Source: Klebsormidium nitens (Eukaryota > Streptophyta > Klebsormidiophyceae > Klebsormidiales > Klebsormidiaceae). From it: 64,000 bases of DNA. Under the pieces are notes generated by a model. It saw only the letters and a program-made list of their open reading frames with translations, was not told the DNA's origin and made no database searches. The first letter of the stretch is position 1. Every line of letters begins with the position of its first letter. Shown here piece after piece: positions 22,601-35,400 of this stretch. Location: assembly GCA_000708835.1 (NCBI GenBank), contig DF237045.1:124001-188000 (forward strand), in the 5' to 3' direction. The position numbers and the translations under genes were made by a program.

Positions 22601-25600
22601 GTATGCCCTCAGAATACTCATTCACAGGGGAAGGAGAAGAATGGGTAACCTACCGGAGCATAGTTGCTGATGGTCTTCACGCCCCCCGAGCCCCCCGGGC
22701 TCGCCCTCTTGAAGACCTCTTCTACGTACAAGTCCAAGGGAGACATTTGCCCAGTCTGTGACGGGGTGTGACGTTTGTTAAAAGCGTTGTCGAGACAGCA
22801 GAAAAGGCTCAAGACGGCTGTCCTATCGAGCATGTCTACAAACTTCAAGGGGGACAGCTGACCAGTCTCTACCGGAATATACAGCTTGTCAGTAGCGCGT
22901 TTGTTACAGCAGGGGACGCGGTCCTGTCTGGGAAACACGCGCAGTCGAAGCGACAACAAAAGCCACTACGGCCGGGTAGAGGGGGCCACTCCGTCTATGA
23001 CCAAGTTATCAGCAGCGCGCTTCCTATCCGAAAGGCCACCTTGAGGATACGTTTCACAGGCAGCACAAGCTCAGTCTCGGCTTTCAGGATCGACGGATTG
23101 GATGTGAACAAGCTCATCCTATAGTGGACCTTTCCTATGGATGAGAAACAGCAACAGCCCAAAACCAGCTTTTCGCAAATCCTCTTCTCTGGACAATCTT
23201 TCCTGTATTTGATAAGATGAGGGCGACCTGCTTGACCAGATCAAAGCTCGCAAACGAGACTTTTAGCGACAAAAAGCACTATCCTCACCTTGAAATACGA
23301 CCCCACTGGCGACACAAACACGAGGAACGTGAACTCGGGCGCCGGCGCGAGCCCCAGCACCGCGCCCGTCCCAATCAGCAGCGGCCGAATGTAAAGGGAT
23401 CCCTTTCCGTACGGCGGAATCCACGCTTCGTTCGCCAGGACGGTCTGCTTGACGGCGTCTAGAAAGAGGTCCTTCGGCGGAGCCGGCATGCTCATGCGCC
23501 CGGCGCCGTAGGTCATGCGTGCCGCATTCTCCTCGGGACGGAAGAGGAGAATACGCCCGTCGGCGGTGCGGCTGGCTTTGAGGCCCTCAAACACGCCCTG
23601 AGAACACGGGGTCACGCTGAGTGTTGAATGACGAAGGACTGGCTTCTTTTTGCTGTCGCACTTTGCATTGTATCCGTCCCATGTTAGAAGAAAGATCAAC
23701 GGGTTTTGAAGGGCTCAGAAATGCGGGCAATCTGGAGGAAACAGTGCGCACAGGAGCGCCAACTGTGACTCGTTGCTTATCGGAAACAACTTAGACAGGA
23801 AAATGCTCGTCGTGAATGAAGTTTCTCGAAGAGAAACCTGTATGATGGTGGCAGGGTTGCAGGGGGCCGGGTCTGGCGGCCAAACGAGGTCGCAAGCAAA
23901 GTGGTTTTCATGAGTCTTAAAAGGAACCAGCAGTGCCGTCAATAGAGGCCGCCCAACCAAGGCCATCTGAAGATCGTCCCATCACTCCCAGAAGTACCTT
24001 GGCGAGACCCGAAAACCTTGCGTTCACTCCCGCCTTCAGCTCACTCCTTTATTCGGTTTTCACAACAGCCATCAACATGCTCGTGATCATCCGTGCTTTC
24101 CCTGTGTTGTCTTTCTCTGGCCTCTCTGCAGCGCACTGATCATCTGCAAGTTCCTTCTTTCACCATCAGCTACGGCGCTCACCTGGCCGTAATTCAGCAC
24201 CGCAGCTGAGGGGCTCATCGTCATATTTCCGAATGGTCGCAAGGAGCCCCGCCACTCTTCCGTCCCTAGTTGGCATGTCGCCACATACATGTAGTCCGTA
24301 TCCCGGATTCCGAAGCCGATGTTATCCCAGTCAATGTCTACTGTCGATTTACTGCAGCAGATTTGGACCTCCATGAGTCAAAAGTAGGAGGAGGGCCCAC
24401 GCTAGCCACCGGAATGGAGGGGCAATAAGTTTCCTACCGCATGAGGATGCATTCAATCCTGGAACCAGTGTTGATAGTGAAGTGGAGCTGGACTTCCTTC
24501 ATCCTACAAAAAGTAAGCTTTTCACATCCAAAACATGCCAAGTCTAATTGAGGACATCACGAGCATGCCCACCGTTCCGAAGCTGTGTGGCAGAGCCTCA
24601 CAATCATCACCGCTATTTACGGCCCACCGACTAATCATCTATGCGAACGGCCCGCAGACATGTCTTTGCACTGACAGGGATGAAGACAAAGAGCCTCCTC
24701 CAAAGCACCCAGCCAAATAACTGGCAACACAGACAAAACCTTTCTTGGATCTACACTTAACCGCCAGCCCCTACTCACGAACGAATTGCTGAACGCTGAG
24801 CAAGCACTTGATCATGTCACCAATCACTACATTATATATCCACCGTAATGCAATAATGGCAGGACTCCAGTAACTGGCAATCTTTCCAACACAAGCTGCA
24901 CATCCACATCGAAGTTCGAAGTCCAACTTCAGCGAACGAGACTCGCGGCATACCTAGTAGGAGCAGCGACAGCGGATGCTGCAGCCGCAGGCGTGCGAAT
25001 ATCTGCCCTGGCGCCTTGCAATCTCGTACCTTCTTGGTTCCATGGCAAAGCCTAGACAAGGGAAAGAACCGCCATAGTCTCAGCTTTGAAAACTCAACAG
25101 CATGCATGCACTGAAGCGTATGTGCACCAACCATTTGAGCCCCAACAATATCATGGTCCTTCAGAAACTGGCATTGAGACCCATCAGCATCATTTACTTG
25201 ATGAGTGAAAGTCAAAAGCTCAGACGAAGCTGATAAGGAGATATGCGCGCCAACAACAACCATGATCAAGCGGGACTTTGAGATCAGGATCACGATGAAG
25301 CACGCCGCGGAAGGTGAATACCAGAGCGGGGGACACCAGAGTGCTTGATCCGCTTTTTGCTCCACAAAAGTCACCAACTTTCTAAAACCCTAATTTACCA
25401 GCTGAGGCCAAGGTGATTGGTTTCAAGCTCTGCGGCGACTGATCCAGTGCAATGCACCAAATTCATTCTCTTGTAATCCGTGTCTCGTTTGACTTCTCGT
25501 CACCTAGACCATTACCAACTTTGTGCTCCGAACCTTATTAGTTGAGGGTGTCGAATAAAAGTTATGCAGAAAGCCAGTGTTTCCACAAATCAAAAGAGAG

Positions 25601-25912
25601 ATTGTGTCACATTCACATCCGATGAAGATTAATATCATAAAAAGCAAGATCTGGAAGCACTCATATCAGGACCTGTACAGGTAATCTTACCTGCAAACAC
25701 GACCGAAGCTCCGAAGCCCCCTGGCCTGAGATCAGCAACCTCGAACTTTTCAATCGCAACCTTTCTGACGGCATTTGAGATTGGTGCGCCCGTGTTTCCA
25801 TGATGAGGGGGCTTGCAAAGCAACTAGATGTGCCTGCATTTGATGTATCTATGCGCCCCTGCGCCGGAATGTGCAATGAGGCGCTGGCCCCATGACATAA
25901 AGAAGACGCCAT
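19660..25912 (-). CDS. Branched-chain amino acid aminotransferase (BCAT), organellar type
   Basis: This PLP enzyme interconverts Leu/Ile/Val with their 2-oxoacids, the last step of synthesis and first of breakdown. Eight exons (25912-25691, 25051-24954, 24351-24183, 23597-23289, 22755-22654, 21536-21420, 20715-20507, 19777-19660) join in phase to about 447 residues. Exons 1 and 2 give a Ser/Arg/Ala-rich leader ([18 protein letters not shown], later [11 protein letters not shown]), consistent with plastid or mitochondrial import. The catalytic core follows: [68 protein letters not shown] (Schiff-base Lys), [39 protein letters not shown], and the end [10 protein letters not shown]. Exons 1 and 2 rest on phase agreement and composition only; the other six are firm. 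One intron carries a MITE and two carry exon-edge copies. Confidence 0.93.
20682..21060 (-). repeat. Tandem copies of the 5' edge of BCAT exon 7
   Basis: The exon edge at 20715 (minus-strand AG|GGTAAGACC) is copied with its flank at about 20868, again with an intact AG, and in degraded form near 21010. Shared blocks on the plus strand are CAGCTCGGGGGTCACGATGG and a nearby GGGACCGG. Spacing is about 150 bp. Confidence 0.85.
21966..22465. mobile_element. 500-bp MITE of PIF/Harbinger type inside a BCAT intron
   Basis: Both ends carry the same inverted sequence starting CGGCCTTTTCACAAG, and the element is flanked by the trinucleotide TTA on both sides (21963-21965 and 22466-22468), the target-site duplication expected for PIF/Harbinger elements. 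Inside are several repeats of CCGGAGTTTGACCGG in both orientations and a 30-bp perfect palindrome at 22297-22326. There is no coding capacity, so it must have been moved by an enzyme encoded elsewhere. It lies between BCAT exons 21536-21420 and 22755-22654 and does not touch splice sites. Confidence 0.8.
22690..23000 (-). repeat. Tandem copies of the 5' edge of BCAT exon 5
   Basis: The exon edge at 22755 (minus strand ACTGGGCAAATGTCTCCC) has a copy with its edge at 22866 (ACTGGTCAGCTGTCCCCC), whose translation still reads TGQLSPL against the real TGQMSPL. A more decayed copy has its edge near 22990. Spacing is about 111 and 124 bp. AG precedes each copy. Confidence 0.8.
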
Positions 25913-26410
25913 ACGTGGCTTCTGCCGCTGCTTTCCTATTTAACTACTCAACAAATTGACTCTGATTTGGAAGTGCCAGATTCCTGCTTACAGTCAAAGC
26001 CTCCTTCGAACCTGCTTGTGGAGCCTCCCTCGCGCAGTCCTGAGGCTGAGAACAAAGCAAACTTGAAAGGGAGCAAATTTGTGGGAGAATCGATCACATG
26101 CGGTGACTCGTGAGCGTTGGCCTGAGCAAGCAAATGAATGAGCAAGTGTCGAGCAAACAAATTGAAGGGGCCGCTGAGGACGTTCCAAGACGTTACCGGT
26201 GAAAGTGTAGGGTTACCGTTGCGTGACCAGATGTTTGGCTTTGCCACTTGCTTCAAGCTGTTGAATCCTGCTGAGCAGTCGATGTGCCTGTAAGTTTGAT
26301 AGCTTGTGGACACCTAGGATCCTACCTACTAGCCTGTTCCGCAAGGGTGAAGGCCCGTCAACGCCAAAGGTTGCGAGAGTCGATACCCAACTCGATGATA
26401 GGTATATTTC
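25913..26410. other. BCAT upstream region
   Basis: This is about 500 bp upstream of the inferred BCAT start. No clear promoter box and no gene were seen. Confidence 0.35.
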
Positions 26411-26574
26411 TCGATGTAGTGAACAGCAAGCCCAGTGAACAGTAAGCATTTTGGGGTTACTAAAAACCCTAACCTAAGGAAACACCCGCTCCGCACCCGT
26501 ACCCACCCTAACCCCCTAATCAGCCCTACCCGTCTCCGTTACTGTTCACTGGCTGTTACTGTTCACTACGTCGA
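26411..26574. mobile_element. Small inverted-repeat element (about 164 bp), MITE-like
   Basis: The left arm (26411-26449) and right arm (26536-26574) are imperfect inverted repeats built on TCGAYGTAGTGAACAG followed by CCAGTGAACAGTAA. The centre is rich in CCCTAA-like strings. A target-site duplication could not be fixed, so the class is open. Confidence 0.55.
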
Positions 26575-27037
26575 TCGGAATCTCGATGATCTGTTCCTGC
26601 ACTGTGCAGCATCCAGATTGCATGCCTGCGCAGTGCGCACTGCGCAGTAAATGCGTGCATTATTGGCGAGCAAGCAAGTCAAGCCCGGCAGGTATGCCCC
26701 GGCCACCGCATCACAGGCCGGTCGCGAGAGTCGAAAGTTGAAACCATATGCAGAAGTTGAACCTGAAAATAACCCAGCTATTAAACCAGATTCGGCCAGC
26801 CAGCCCGCCCGCCCGCCCCATTGAACAACCTAACAGTGACCCGTCCTTTTAATCGGCCCCTAAATATTGTAATCTAGGTAGGCGCCGTACCAATTGCCAG
26901 GTCACGCCCCGGTTGAAAATCCTTCAAGGGGGTGTGCACTGTGCATGATGTGCATGCAAGGCCCACTCGGGACATGCCAGCTGTCAAAGTGACAACTCGT
27001 TGGAAAAGCAGGCTTGCTGCCAGTGCCGCAAGTACGA
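26575..27037. other. Spacer between two inverted-repeat elements
   Basis: Contains a perfect 22-bp palindrome at 26626-26647 (half-site CTGCGCAGTGC) and a GC-rich tract around 26800. No gene was seen. Confidence 0.4.
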
Positions 27038-27571
27038 CAAAGCATTCTCCTTTTATTAGTGTCTCAGACTTCTAAAAGTGTGAAAACTCTTCACACGCTC
27101 CTTTATTGGCTCTCAAGGTGTCCGCGTGGATCAAATTGTCAGATCAGGTCCTTTGATCAAATTTCCGTCAGAGTTGTCAGATTTACCGTACAGTTTGCGG
27201 TACGGCTCCGGTACAGATGGGGACCGGGTCAGAGGAAGTGGCTACATACACTAAACCAAAAGTACTCTGCCCGGTTGTCACTGTCAGTGAGTAACCCTAA
27301 TGTCACTAGGAAATGACGTAACCCTAACAAAACGCTAGTCGATTGCCACGAACCGTTACAGGTTTGCAACATAACCCTAATATCCTAGTGAGAGCCCCGG
27401 TCACTGTCAATGTCAATGTCAATGTCATTGTCACTTGTCAGCGTCACTGTCACTGTCCTAACCACAGCCCGTAACCACTGCCAGACTCGTGACTCCGATG
27501 ACTTCAGGTGTTTGAGTGTGCTTTACACCTATTTGGCGGGGCGGAGACACTAATAAAAGGAGAATGCTTTG
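27038..27571. mobile_element. 534-bp element with 28-bp perfect terminal inverted repeats
   Basis: The left end (27038-27065, beginning CAAAGCATTCTCC) and right end (27544-27571) are perfect inverted copies of 28 bp. The interior has no open frame with motifs and contains a run of TGTCAA/TGTCAC repeats at about 27405-27460. No target-site duplication is obvious at these limits. It ends about 300 bp upstream of the SPX-RING gene, so it may lie in that gene's promoter. Confidence 0.7.
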
Positions 27572-27872
27572 ATGCTTTTGCGCTAGTGCCAGCTCCAGGC
27601 TGAGCTCTTTCGAGTCTTTGCTGTGGTTGTCAAGTTTGAACAGGTGCCGTACCTAGATGCGCAGCAAAGGCGCACAGACAGCCTGCCTCACGGCTTCGAT
27701 GTTGCCGCCAAGTATTCCCATCTTCACCACTCGGCATCTGCATCTGAGCTCTACACGCCTCCTCCCACTTTTCTTTCCTTGAGCTTAAATTCCACAAAGA
27801 CTGAGCTTAAACACCACTTAGAGTAACAGCCAATTTATTTGAGCAGGACCTTTACACGGAACGTTCGCAGAA

Positions 27873-30800
27873 ATGAAGTTTGGCAGCCAATTCCAGTGGT
27901 TCCTCCAATCGCAGATTAGCGGGGAGTACCGTGCACACTGTCTTCAGTACAAATCATTGAAGAAGCAGCTCTCTCCGTGCCGAAGGCGCGACCCTTCCGC
28001 TCCCCCTCCCCATGGTTCTCCATCTGTGTGGGACTCCTACAGGCCCGTGCGCGCTCATTGCGATAGCTGTGACGTTCATTTCTGGTCCAATGTTGGTAAA
28101 GAAGTCAAGGATATCAGTGCATTCTTCACAAAACGAGCGGCGTTTCTACTCCAAGAGCATGGCGTTTCGCCGGTGTATGACGCGCAGCACCGGTGGTTTG
28201 CTTGCTTTTTGGGGGATGGGTGCAGGGGTCATGCGCATGAGCAGGTTGTGGATGCTGAGCTGGCGGGGGAGGCACGTCAGCTCATTCAGTTCGCTAAGGC
28301 CAACACAATGGCGCTCAGGAAAATATTGAAGAAGTACGATAAGCTTCACCGAACAGGTGCGTATTTATGGGACTTCTGGGATATGTGCCTGGCTTCCAAT
28401 GAACAAGTGTTGCAGGTTAGTGCACCATATGATGCAACCCTTACTTTTCTCTCCTGCATTCGGCAGGTCTCTGAAGTCAAGTGTTTGCATTCACCTTGCG
28501 TTGGCCTCCTCGTTGATGAAGCAATCATCTGAACTCAAAAAGGACTGCTCTTCCGAAAACACCAGCGCATCTGGCCCTCTCTGCCCTTTTAAGCCGTTGA
28601 ATTAGGTGGTGCACGTGCTCATCTGCTTATTCTGCACTGCCCCGGCCCTCCAAAGTCAGCTTCCTTGTCAGAGTTCCACTCTGTTGATTCTACAAACAGA
28701 TGAGGAGCATATTGCTCATGGTCCTGGCCACACTGTCAACTGGTGTACAAAAAGGGAACGACGCTCCCAGTGAAATTTGCCAGGAAGCAGTCTTCATGCG
28801 CCGTAACCTTCTAGGCTTCAAGGGAATGGTCCGCAGATACTGCAGCGTTTCCCATGATCAACACGGAGATCATACGTTGGTATCTTGTATTCTCCTTCAT
28901 CTTCTTCACACCTCGGCAAGGCATTGATCTGCTTGATCTGCATCAGCATCTGAAGCACTCTGTCCCCTTTACCCTGGCAGGAGCCGGCAAGGAGTTTATG
29001 CAGCGGTTGTTGCGCAAGGAGCACGGCAACAGCTTCTTCACGCAGCGCTTCCTTTTACATGAGCTCACGGCGCTACACTCCAGTCTCGGCGAGGAGAAGA
29101 CAAGTGATGCCGCTATTGGCCGGGAGCAGAGGCACAAGTGCGCTGAGCTCTTACAGGCGGTACGTCTCTCGTTGACAGATGCGGGTACGGAGGCGAGGTT
29201 GCCAGGGCCATATGCGCTGGACTTGCATTGCAGCGTGTGCCTGGTGAGGCTTCACGCTGCATAGTTCCCCTTTCTGCGCTGATTGCGTGTGTGCACCAGT
29301 AGTACCATCTGGAAATCGAATGGTCAGGGGCCTCTGTAGCTTGGTGTCGCATGGTTTTCCCCTAGTCAGGAGGTTATGTGTTCCAATCTCCCCATTTGGA
29401 TGGAGTCGGTTATCTTAGTCAAGTAGGAGTGCCTCATGGGAAACCCTTGTGCTGATTATGAAGAACCCAGTCTGACATGGAAACGTTCTGGCTTTTTGGA
29501 AGCCCTGTTCTCGTTTTGCCCCTCCGCATCTGGCAAGGCCTGTCGTAGGATGCCATTGTTGTGAAGGGTGATCTCTGAACCGGAATAAACACTGCGATAA
29601 GACTTTTCAGCGCTTGGAGTTCCGACTCTGGATTCTGCTTGGGAATTGCGTTTATACTGAGGTCAGTTCGCCGCAATCAACTCATCGTACACGTGGATCA
29701 GTTTCAGAAGGCGAGGCAATCGTTTTGTTTACCTCCTGCAGTACTCTCGAGACCTCTGCAATTACATTATCGAAGACAGGATTGGCCCCTCCTTAATACG
29801 TCGAAAAGCTTCAATCCAACCACATGCGATGTCCATTGCTGACTCCGCATTCCTGCTCTTGGTGCAGGAGGTCTTCGTGGATCCAATGGGGCTCAAGTGC
29901 GGGCACGTGTTCTGCAAGTCATGCGCATGTCGAGTAGCCAGAATCCACCCCCTGAACCCCAAGGGTCTGAAGGTGGCTCTGAAAACCGCACGCTGCGCGA
30001 TATGCCGCCAGGTGAAAAGACCAGGGCTTCAGAACTTTAGTTCCATGCAACAGAACCTTAGTGCAGATGCTCCTTCGAGTTTTCGCAGAAGCACGAGAAA
30101 ACCTGGGGTGCACAAGATTTGAGGTTTCCGGCGATCTCAAGTCGCTCAGCAGAATCATGATTTATATTTCGGTTTGCATAGCGAGCACTCTTGGGAGTGC
30201 TGTGTTGAGGATGGTTATCATTAAAAGAGACAAGGCCTGCCAAGCATCACAAAGGCTGCAATTGATGCATCTCTTACTCTTTGTCCGTCAACGGAAGGCT
30301 TTTGATTTCGCAGCTCAACCCCCCGCAAGACTCACATACTAACATTCTGATTTGTCCGACCGATTCACAACTTGGTACAGCTGTACGGCAAACGTTGACA
30401 TAGCCCCAAATGCTTATCAGGCTCTTGTGTTGCAGGCTGACGTGTACCAGAAGGCCGTTCCGCTCCCTGAGGTTGGAGAGCTCGTGAAGAAGAGGTCAGT
30501 CACATTATTCGCGTCTGCGGGTCTCTGGCTGTTTGATGTGCTCTCTTACACTAATGCAACGAGGCTACATCCGTCTGCAAATTCGCAATAAGTAAAGGGC
30601 TAAACAGTGAAGGTTGTCAGTTTGCAGTGTCTATGGTCGTAAATGAGTCCAAAAATGAAGTCCTTATCCACGTTCATTCCCTGTCGACTAGGGTCTGCCT
30701 AGGTCCGCGACTGCAGAAAAGCTGGTAAAGATGCACAATGTCTTCGCACAGCTTCTGGTGGTAATGTATTTTTGTGCATTTCAGGTTTCCAAAGGAGTGG

Positions 30801-30893
30801 AAGGAACGCGAGCTTCAGGACAGGCAGATCTTACCATACAAGGCCGATTCACGCCTTGACGGTTACATCCAAGCGCCCCAGCGCGCCCTGTAA
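27873..30893 (+). CDS. SPX-RING E3 ubiquitin ligase, NLA/BAH1 type
   Basis: In land plants this family senses inositol (pyro)phosphates through SPX and ubiquitinates PHT1 phosphate and NRT1.7 nitrate transporters. Five exons (27873-28356, 28981-29243, 29868-30011, 30436-30494, 30785-30893) give about 352 residues, close to the 335 of Arabidopsis NLA. The SPX domain starts at the N-terminal MKFGSQF, with YKSLKKQL and the lysine-rich KILKKYDKLH that forms the ligand pocket. The RING is split between exons 2 and 3: CSVC, CGHVFCKSC, then CAIC, a C3HC4 pattern. The tail FPKEWKERELQDRQ matches the helical end of NLA. All junctions are GT-AG and in phase. A CxxC motif (CDSC) within the SPX part, also seen in NLA, is kept. 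Confidence 0.93.
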
Positions 30894-32485
30894 CTAGTTT
30901 CAGCAGAGAAGCCTTGCTGTAGTGTCGTGTTTCCAGCTGAAACTTCGCATGGGGGCAGCATGGCGGCTGTCCTCTTTGACTAGCGAAGTTGGCACTGCAA
31001 CATTGGGTCACTTAGTCTAGGATAGCAGATCGGAACACTGTACTAATGTAGCAAAAGTGTAAAGTAGCTTATAGTCTTGGCTTCAAGCATCGGAGCTCCA
31101 AGCTAGACCTGCTTTCAGTCCGAGCTTAGGAGAACTTTGGGAATAAGATAGCTGGCTAATCTGTATAGACAAGCTGCCAGTTGTTAGCGGGTAGCTAGGG
31201 CATCGATCTCAGGTCTGCATGTAGGGAGTGGGATTGTGGATTGTAGACAAGTTGAAGCAAGATTGGGATAAGGCTCGCAAAGGGCAGAACGAGTCTGAAG
31301 TTACGAAGCGTTCAACCATTAGGGATACTACACGATCTTATGGTGGCAAACGCCCCCAGCTGCTTTGCCAGCCCGGTTCGACACCAAGAGGAAGAGAGGA
31401 CTGATATCCCATTCCGATGCAGGCTCAAGAGCGCCGGTCCATTTTCAAGCTGCGAGGCCTGGCAAGTGAACCTTGCCAGTTAAATCAACTGAACGATCCC
31501 GCCATGCCACACCGCTGCGCTACAAACAAGGCGAGGCTGAGGCCTGAAACTTAGTAGTGCCCCGGTCATGAAGCGAAAGGCCGTAGCTTCTCGTTGGCCG
31601 AAGGGCCGGCTAGCTGTTGATCTACATCGGCTTGTTATGAGTCATGATCTGTACGTGCAGGCGTGCCATGATATGCATGGAGGCTTGCGGTTCGAGACAA
31701 TGATTGGCGTGCACCATATATGGTGCAACCCATGGCGCACAATTAAAAGGATCGGATACACGTCAGTTGAATATGAAGTTTTTTTATAGTTGACCGAGTT
31801 TTAAACATGACGGCTAGCCTCCCATGTAAGTTCGTATATCATTGCAGACGGTTGTTCCTACGTGACCGTGAAGAAACGTTGAACGTTCCTGACAATGATC
31901 CGGATCCTTTGCCACAACAGTAAGCTAGATATGTTTCATTGCACGCACCGAGTTCATATAGTACCTGGGAAGTTGAAGTATACGCACGCGACGAAATGTT
32001 GTTGAAAAAATGCGCATGCCCAGGGTACGCCTTTGATTCGATATCAGCGAGGGCCCTTTGGAGCAGAGGTTTAACGGGCGGAGGCGAGTCACATCATCGA
32101 TCAGGCTTGCCAACATGACCTGCGACTACAGAGAAAGACACGAGCTAGTCACGTACACACTGAGTGACACATATATGCAGTCAATAAAACTAAAGACCGT
32201 CTTGTTTCAGGGATGTATAAAGTCCGTCTATGCTAAGTTCTCTCTTTAGCCCTTATTTAATGACGGCTTCCGACACTCAACACCTCTGTATAAAAGGTAG
32301 ATTAGATGACAGACACTATCTAAGTCTGATTACTTCAGACCTTTCTACGTAGTATCACACTTGTGCGGACACATATTAGCAGATTGCCATGACTTCTTCA
32401 AGATAAACTCTCTGCTTATCTAAATAGCAACACTACTTTCACATCATGGGGCCCGTACAGTCAAGCTAGTTTCGCTGGATGCCGG
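30894..32485. other. Intergenic between convergent genes
   Basis: About 1.6 kb with the 3' ends of the SPX-RING and fusion genes. It holds a perfect 18-bp palindrome at 31710-31727 (centre CATATATG). The far part (32150-32450) is AT-rich. No gene was recognised. Confidence 0.4.
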
Positions 32486-35400
32486 TCAAGTCTCCTGGAA
32501 CTCGAAGACCTGCACCACGGTCACCCCTTCCGTTCCGTTGCACTCCGCCAGGAACGGAAGGAGCCGCCAGATCCGGACGGCCAGAATGACGTGCTCCTCC
32601 GCATCTTCCTTCTTTGGGGAGTGTACGTCCGGATAAGTGAACGAAAAGACGAGCTCGCAGCCGTCTTGGCGCGCGGCCCACGCGCGCGCAGCGGGCGACG
32701 CGACGCGCAGCTCGACTTGACACGTGGCGTCGTACAGGCAGCTGATGGCCAGGAGGTGGATGCGAGGGCTGCCAAGAGACGATTCAATAGGGGTTTGGCA
32801 GCTGTTTTGTGGATCAGCGCTGTTTAAAGGATGCGCGGCGAAGGCCTGCCGAAAAGAAGTAATTTGGAGAAGCTCCGAAGAACTGATCTTGCTGACTTGA
32901 GTATTTCTAGTTTCGAATTCGTTTTGCGAGGACTGAGCGGAGTTTGGAGGCATTCAAGCGGCAAAAAGTCGGACATCAATCTGCTTGAACAAGAATGGTC
33001 GAAAAAGCACTATAAGCACTTCGCGGAAACCCGGAGTGAAGTATTCAGCCCACGTGCACTCAATCAAACTGGCAAGTCGTACACGGAAGCACAAGAAGAC
33101 CCCTCCAAAAATGCAATGAGCAAACAATCCTGTGGCCAAAGTAATCGTTCTTCTGGCGAAACATGCGGTAGAGTTTCGACGCGGAACGAGAGCCAGTTCC
33201 TTGGCAAAATTCAAGCTTTTTTCCGCACCAATCAAAGCGTTCTTTGTTGAACATCACGAGCTACCTGCGAGTCAAAAATGGAGTGACGACACCCCCCACC
33301 CCCAAACTCACTCTGTCATGGATGAGAGCTCCTTGAGAATCTCGGTGAAGGGCACGTGCTTCGGGACGCGCATCACGAGCAGCGGCACCTTCGCGGCCGC
33401 CGAAACTCCCAAACCCTCCAGCCTTTGCGCGAGCGCGCCCGGGATGCTCTCCCAGGGGACGTCCAGAACGTGACACGTGGCGGACGGGTGGAGGCCCGCG
33501 AGCGTCTCGTCCAAAGGCGCGCGGGCGGCGCTCGCGCGTGCTAGCGCACCGCTTCGGAACTGCCCGCTTGGTTCCAACCGGTCACTCTCGGCTTGCGAAT
33601 GGGCGTCACTGAAACGCCGCCCGTCTATCCTCAGCTGGTTATCCTCCAATTGAAGTTGGGCGGATCCCGCCGGAGGTGGAATAGTCCGGTCGAGCACGAT
33701 TTCCCAGTGGCTTCCGTTGTCGAGCTGCGCGGTTGAAGCCGACCGGTCGATAGCGGCGTCGCTTTCGCTTTCTAGTGACGTGACGCTGACGTCACTCTGT
33801 TCGCTAAACTGGGCGAACAGCAGGAGGTCCTCGTAATCCTCCGGGGTCGCCTCGCCGAGGCCGAGACGCAAGGGGAGCGCAAGCAACCACATCCGCACGG
33901 ATCAGAGTGACGTCAGCGTCACGTCAGCCGCAGGAGAGCAGATTGTCATGCGTTTGCAGCGGATATCTGTCTGGCCTGGTGGCCCGAACGGGTTTGTGGA
34001 TGTCATGGTTACCGGTGAAAAGAAGACAGGTTTGTAATATTGCCTCAGACAAGTAAAACCTACGAATCTCAACCAAATCCAGGGCTCATGTCCGTAGCCT
34101 GTAAACGAACTGTCCTCGAAGCAAGCGACTGAGCAGAGGAGGCGAGTCACATCCAAGATAACCCAATTGAACGTTTGGACGCACAATCTGGAAAACATTG
34201 TGGCCCTAAGCCCAGTTGAGACCAGGAAAAGTTGCAAGACAGGATACTCTCTTTAACCGTCCCCATTCAAGCCCAATCTGTGAACGAGAGCAAAAGGAAG
34301 AAACGGTCTCATGTTGACAAGCAGGCACCAGTGGAACTGAGGACATAAAAACGAAGGTTGTCCCGTTTACCTGTCCGAACACGAACGTCAGGACCGCCCC
34401 GATGACGACCGCCATGTGGAAGCCCCGGTTCACGAGCACTCCGTGCGCGACGCCGTGCGCGCGCGCGGCGGCCGCGGCCTCGGCCGCGCACACGCGCCAG
34501 TAGAGCGCCACGTGGCGCATGAAGGGGAAGCGGAACCAGGCGGTGTGGTCCAGCGAAGCGGCGAACGATTTGGGCACGTGGACGAGCATCCACTCCGGGA
34601 GGCGGAAGAAGTTGAACGCGTGCGAGCCGCGGATTAGTCTCCGTTCGTACGCCAGAAGCCGTTCGTTTATCGCCGCGTCTAGTTGTCCGTATTCACCCAG
34701 GGCGCCCCCGGCCCACAGGTCCCGGTGTGAAAAGGCGCCTCTGGGTCGGACGTCCGCGGCCGCGGAGGCGACAAGCGAGAAGCGCTTATGCGGTGCCACG
34801 TGGCCGAGAAGCGCTTCTCCGCGCCCCGCCCCGAGCGGCTTCATGAAGCAGAACATGACGTCATCCGTGGGGTCCTTGGGGTCGTGTGCGCGCACCATGA
34901 GGTCGACGAAGCCGGCCGCGCGCGCGAGCGCACGCCAGGCGGCGAGCGGCCGGAACGCGCGCACTTCGGACGCTTCCTCGGACGCGGGGACGCCGGTGGC
35001 CGCGTTGAAGATGCTGTGGGCCAAATCGAGGAGAGGAACTAGATCGGGGGTCGCGTCGTGCTCCCTGCACAGACAAAAGAAAGCCCAATTCACGATCAGT
35101 GCTTGTCAAATCTTGACAGAGTTTGTTAGTTATAGTGGGGCCTGTCATGGGCGCGATTTGATGGTCCTTGTCTTAGGAGATACTAATTTGGCAGGCTTTT
35201 TTGTTCGTTTATAAGTACTGGAAGCAGATTCAAAAGAAAGAACTCGTCCAAATGTTGTAGATTTCGGAACGGCGCATTGGTAATCAGCGTAATCAACCTG
35301 ATAAGGCGCTGTCTTCGACTTTCACAAGATAGAGAGCTGGCTTCGAGATCCATACTTTTGATGCACAAGCATCTCATCCGGATAAGATTTGTTCGACCAA

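Noticed and set aside
26455-27385. Telomere-like CCCTAA strings
   Set aside because: They are few and scattered, with no head-to-tail array, so they are not an interstitial telomere.
29330-29400. tRNA-like stretch beginning GGGGCCTCTGTAGC
   Set aside because: No matching acceptor stem and the T-loop does not fit; it lies in an intron of the SPX-RING gene.
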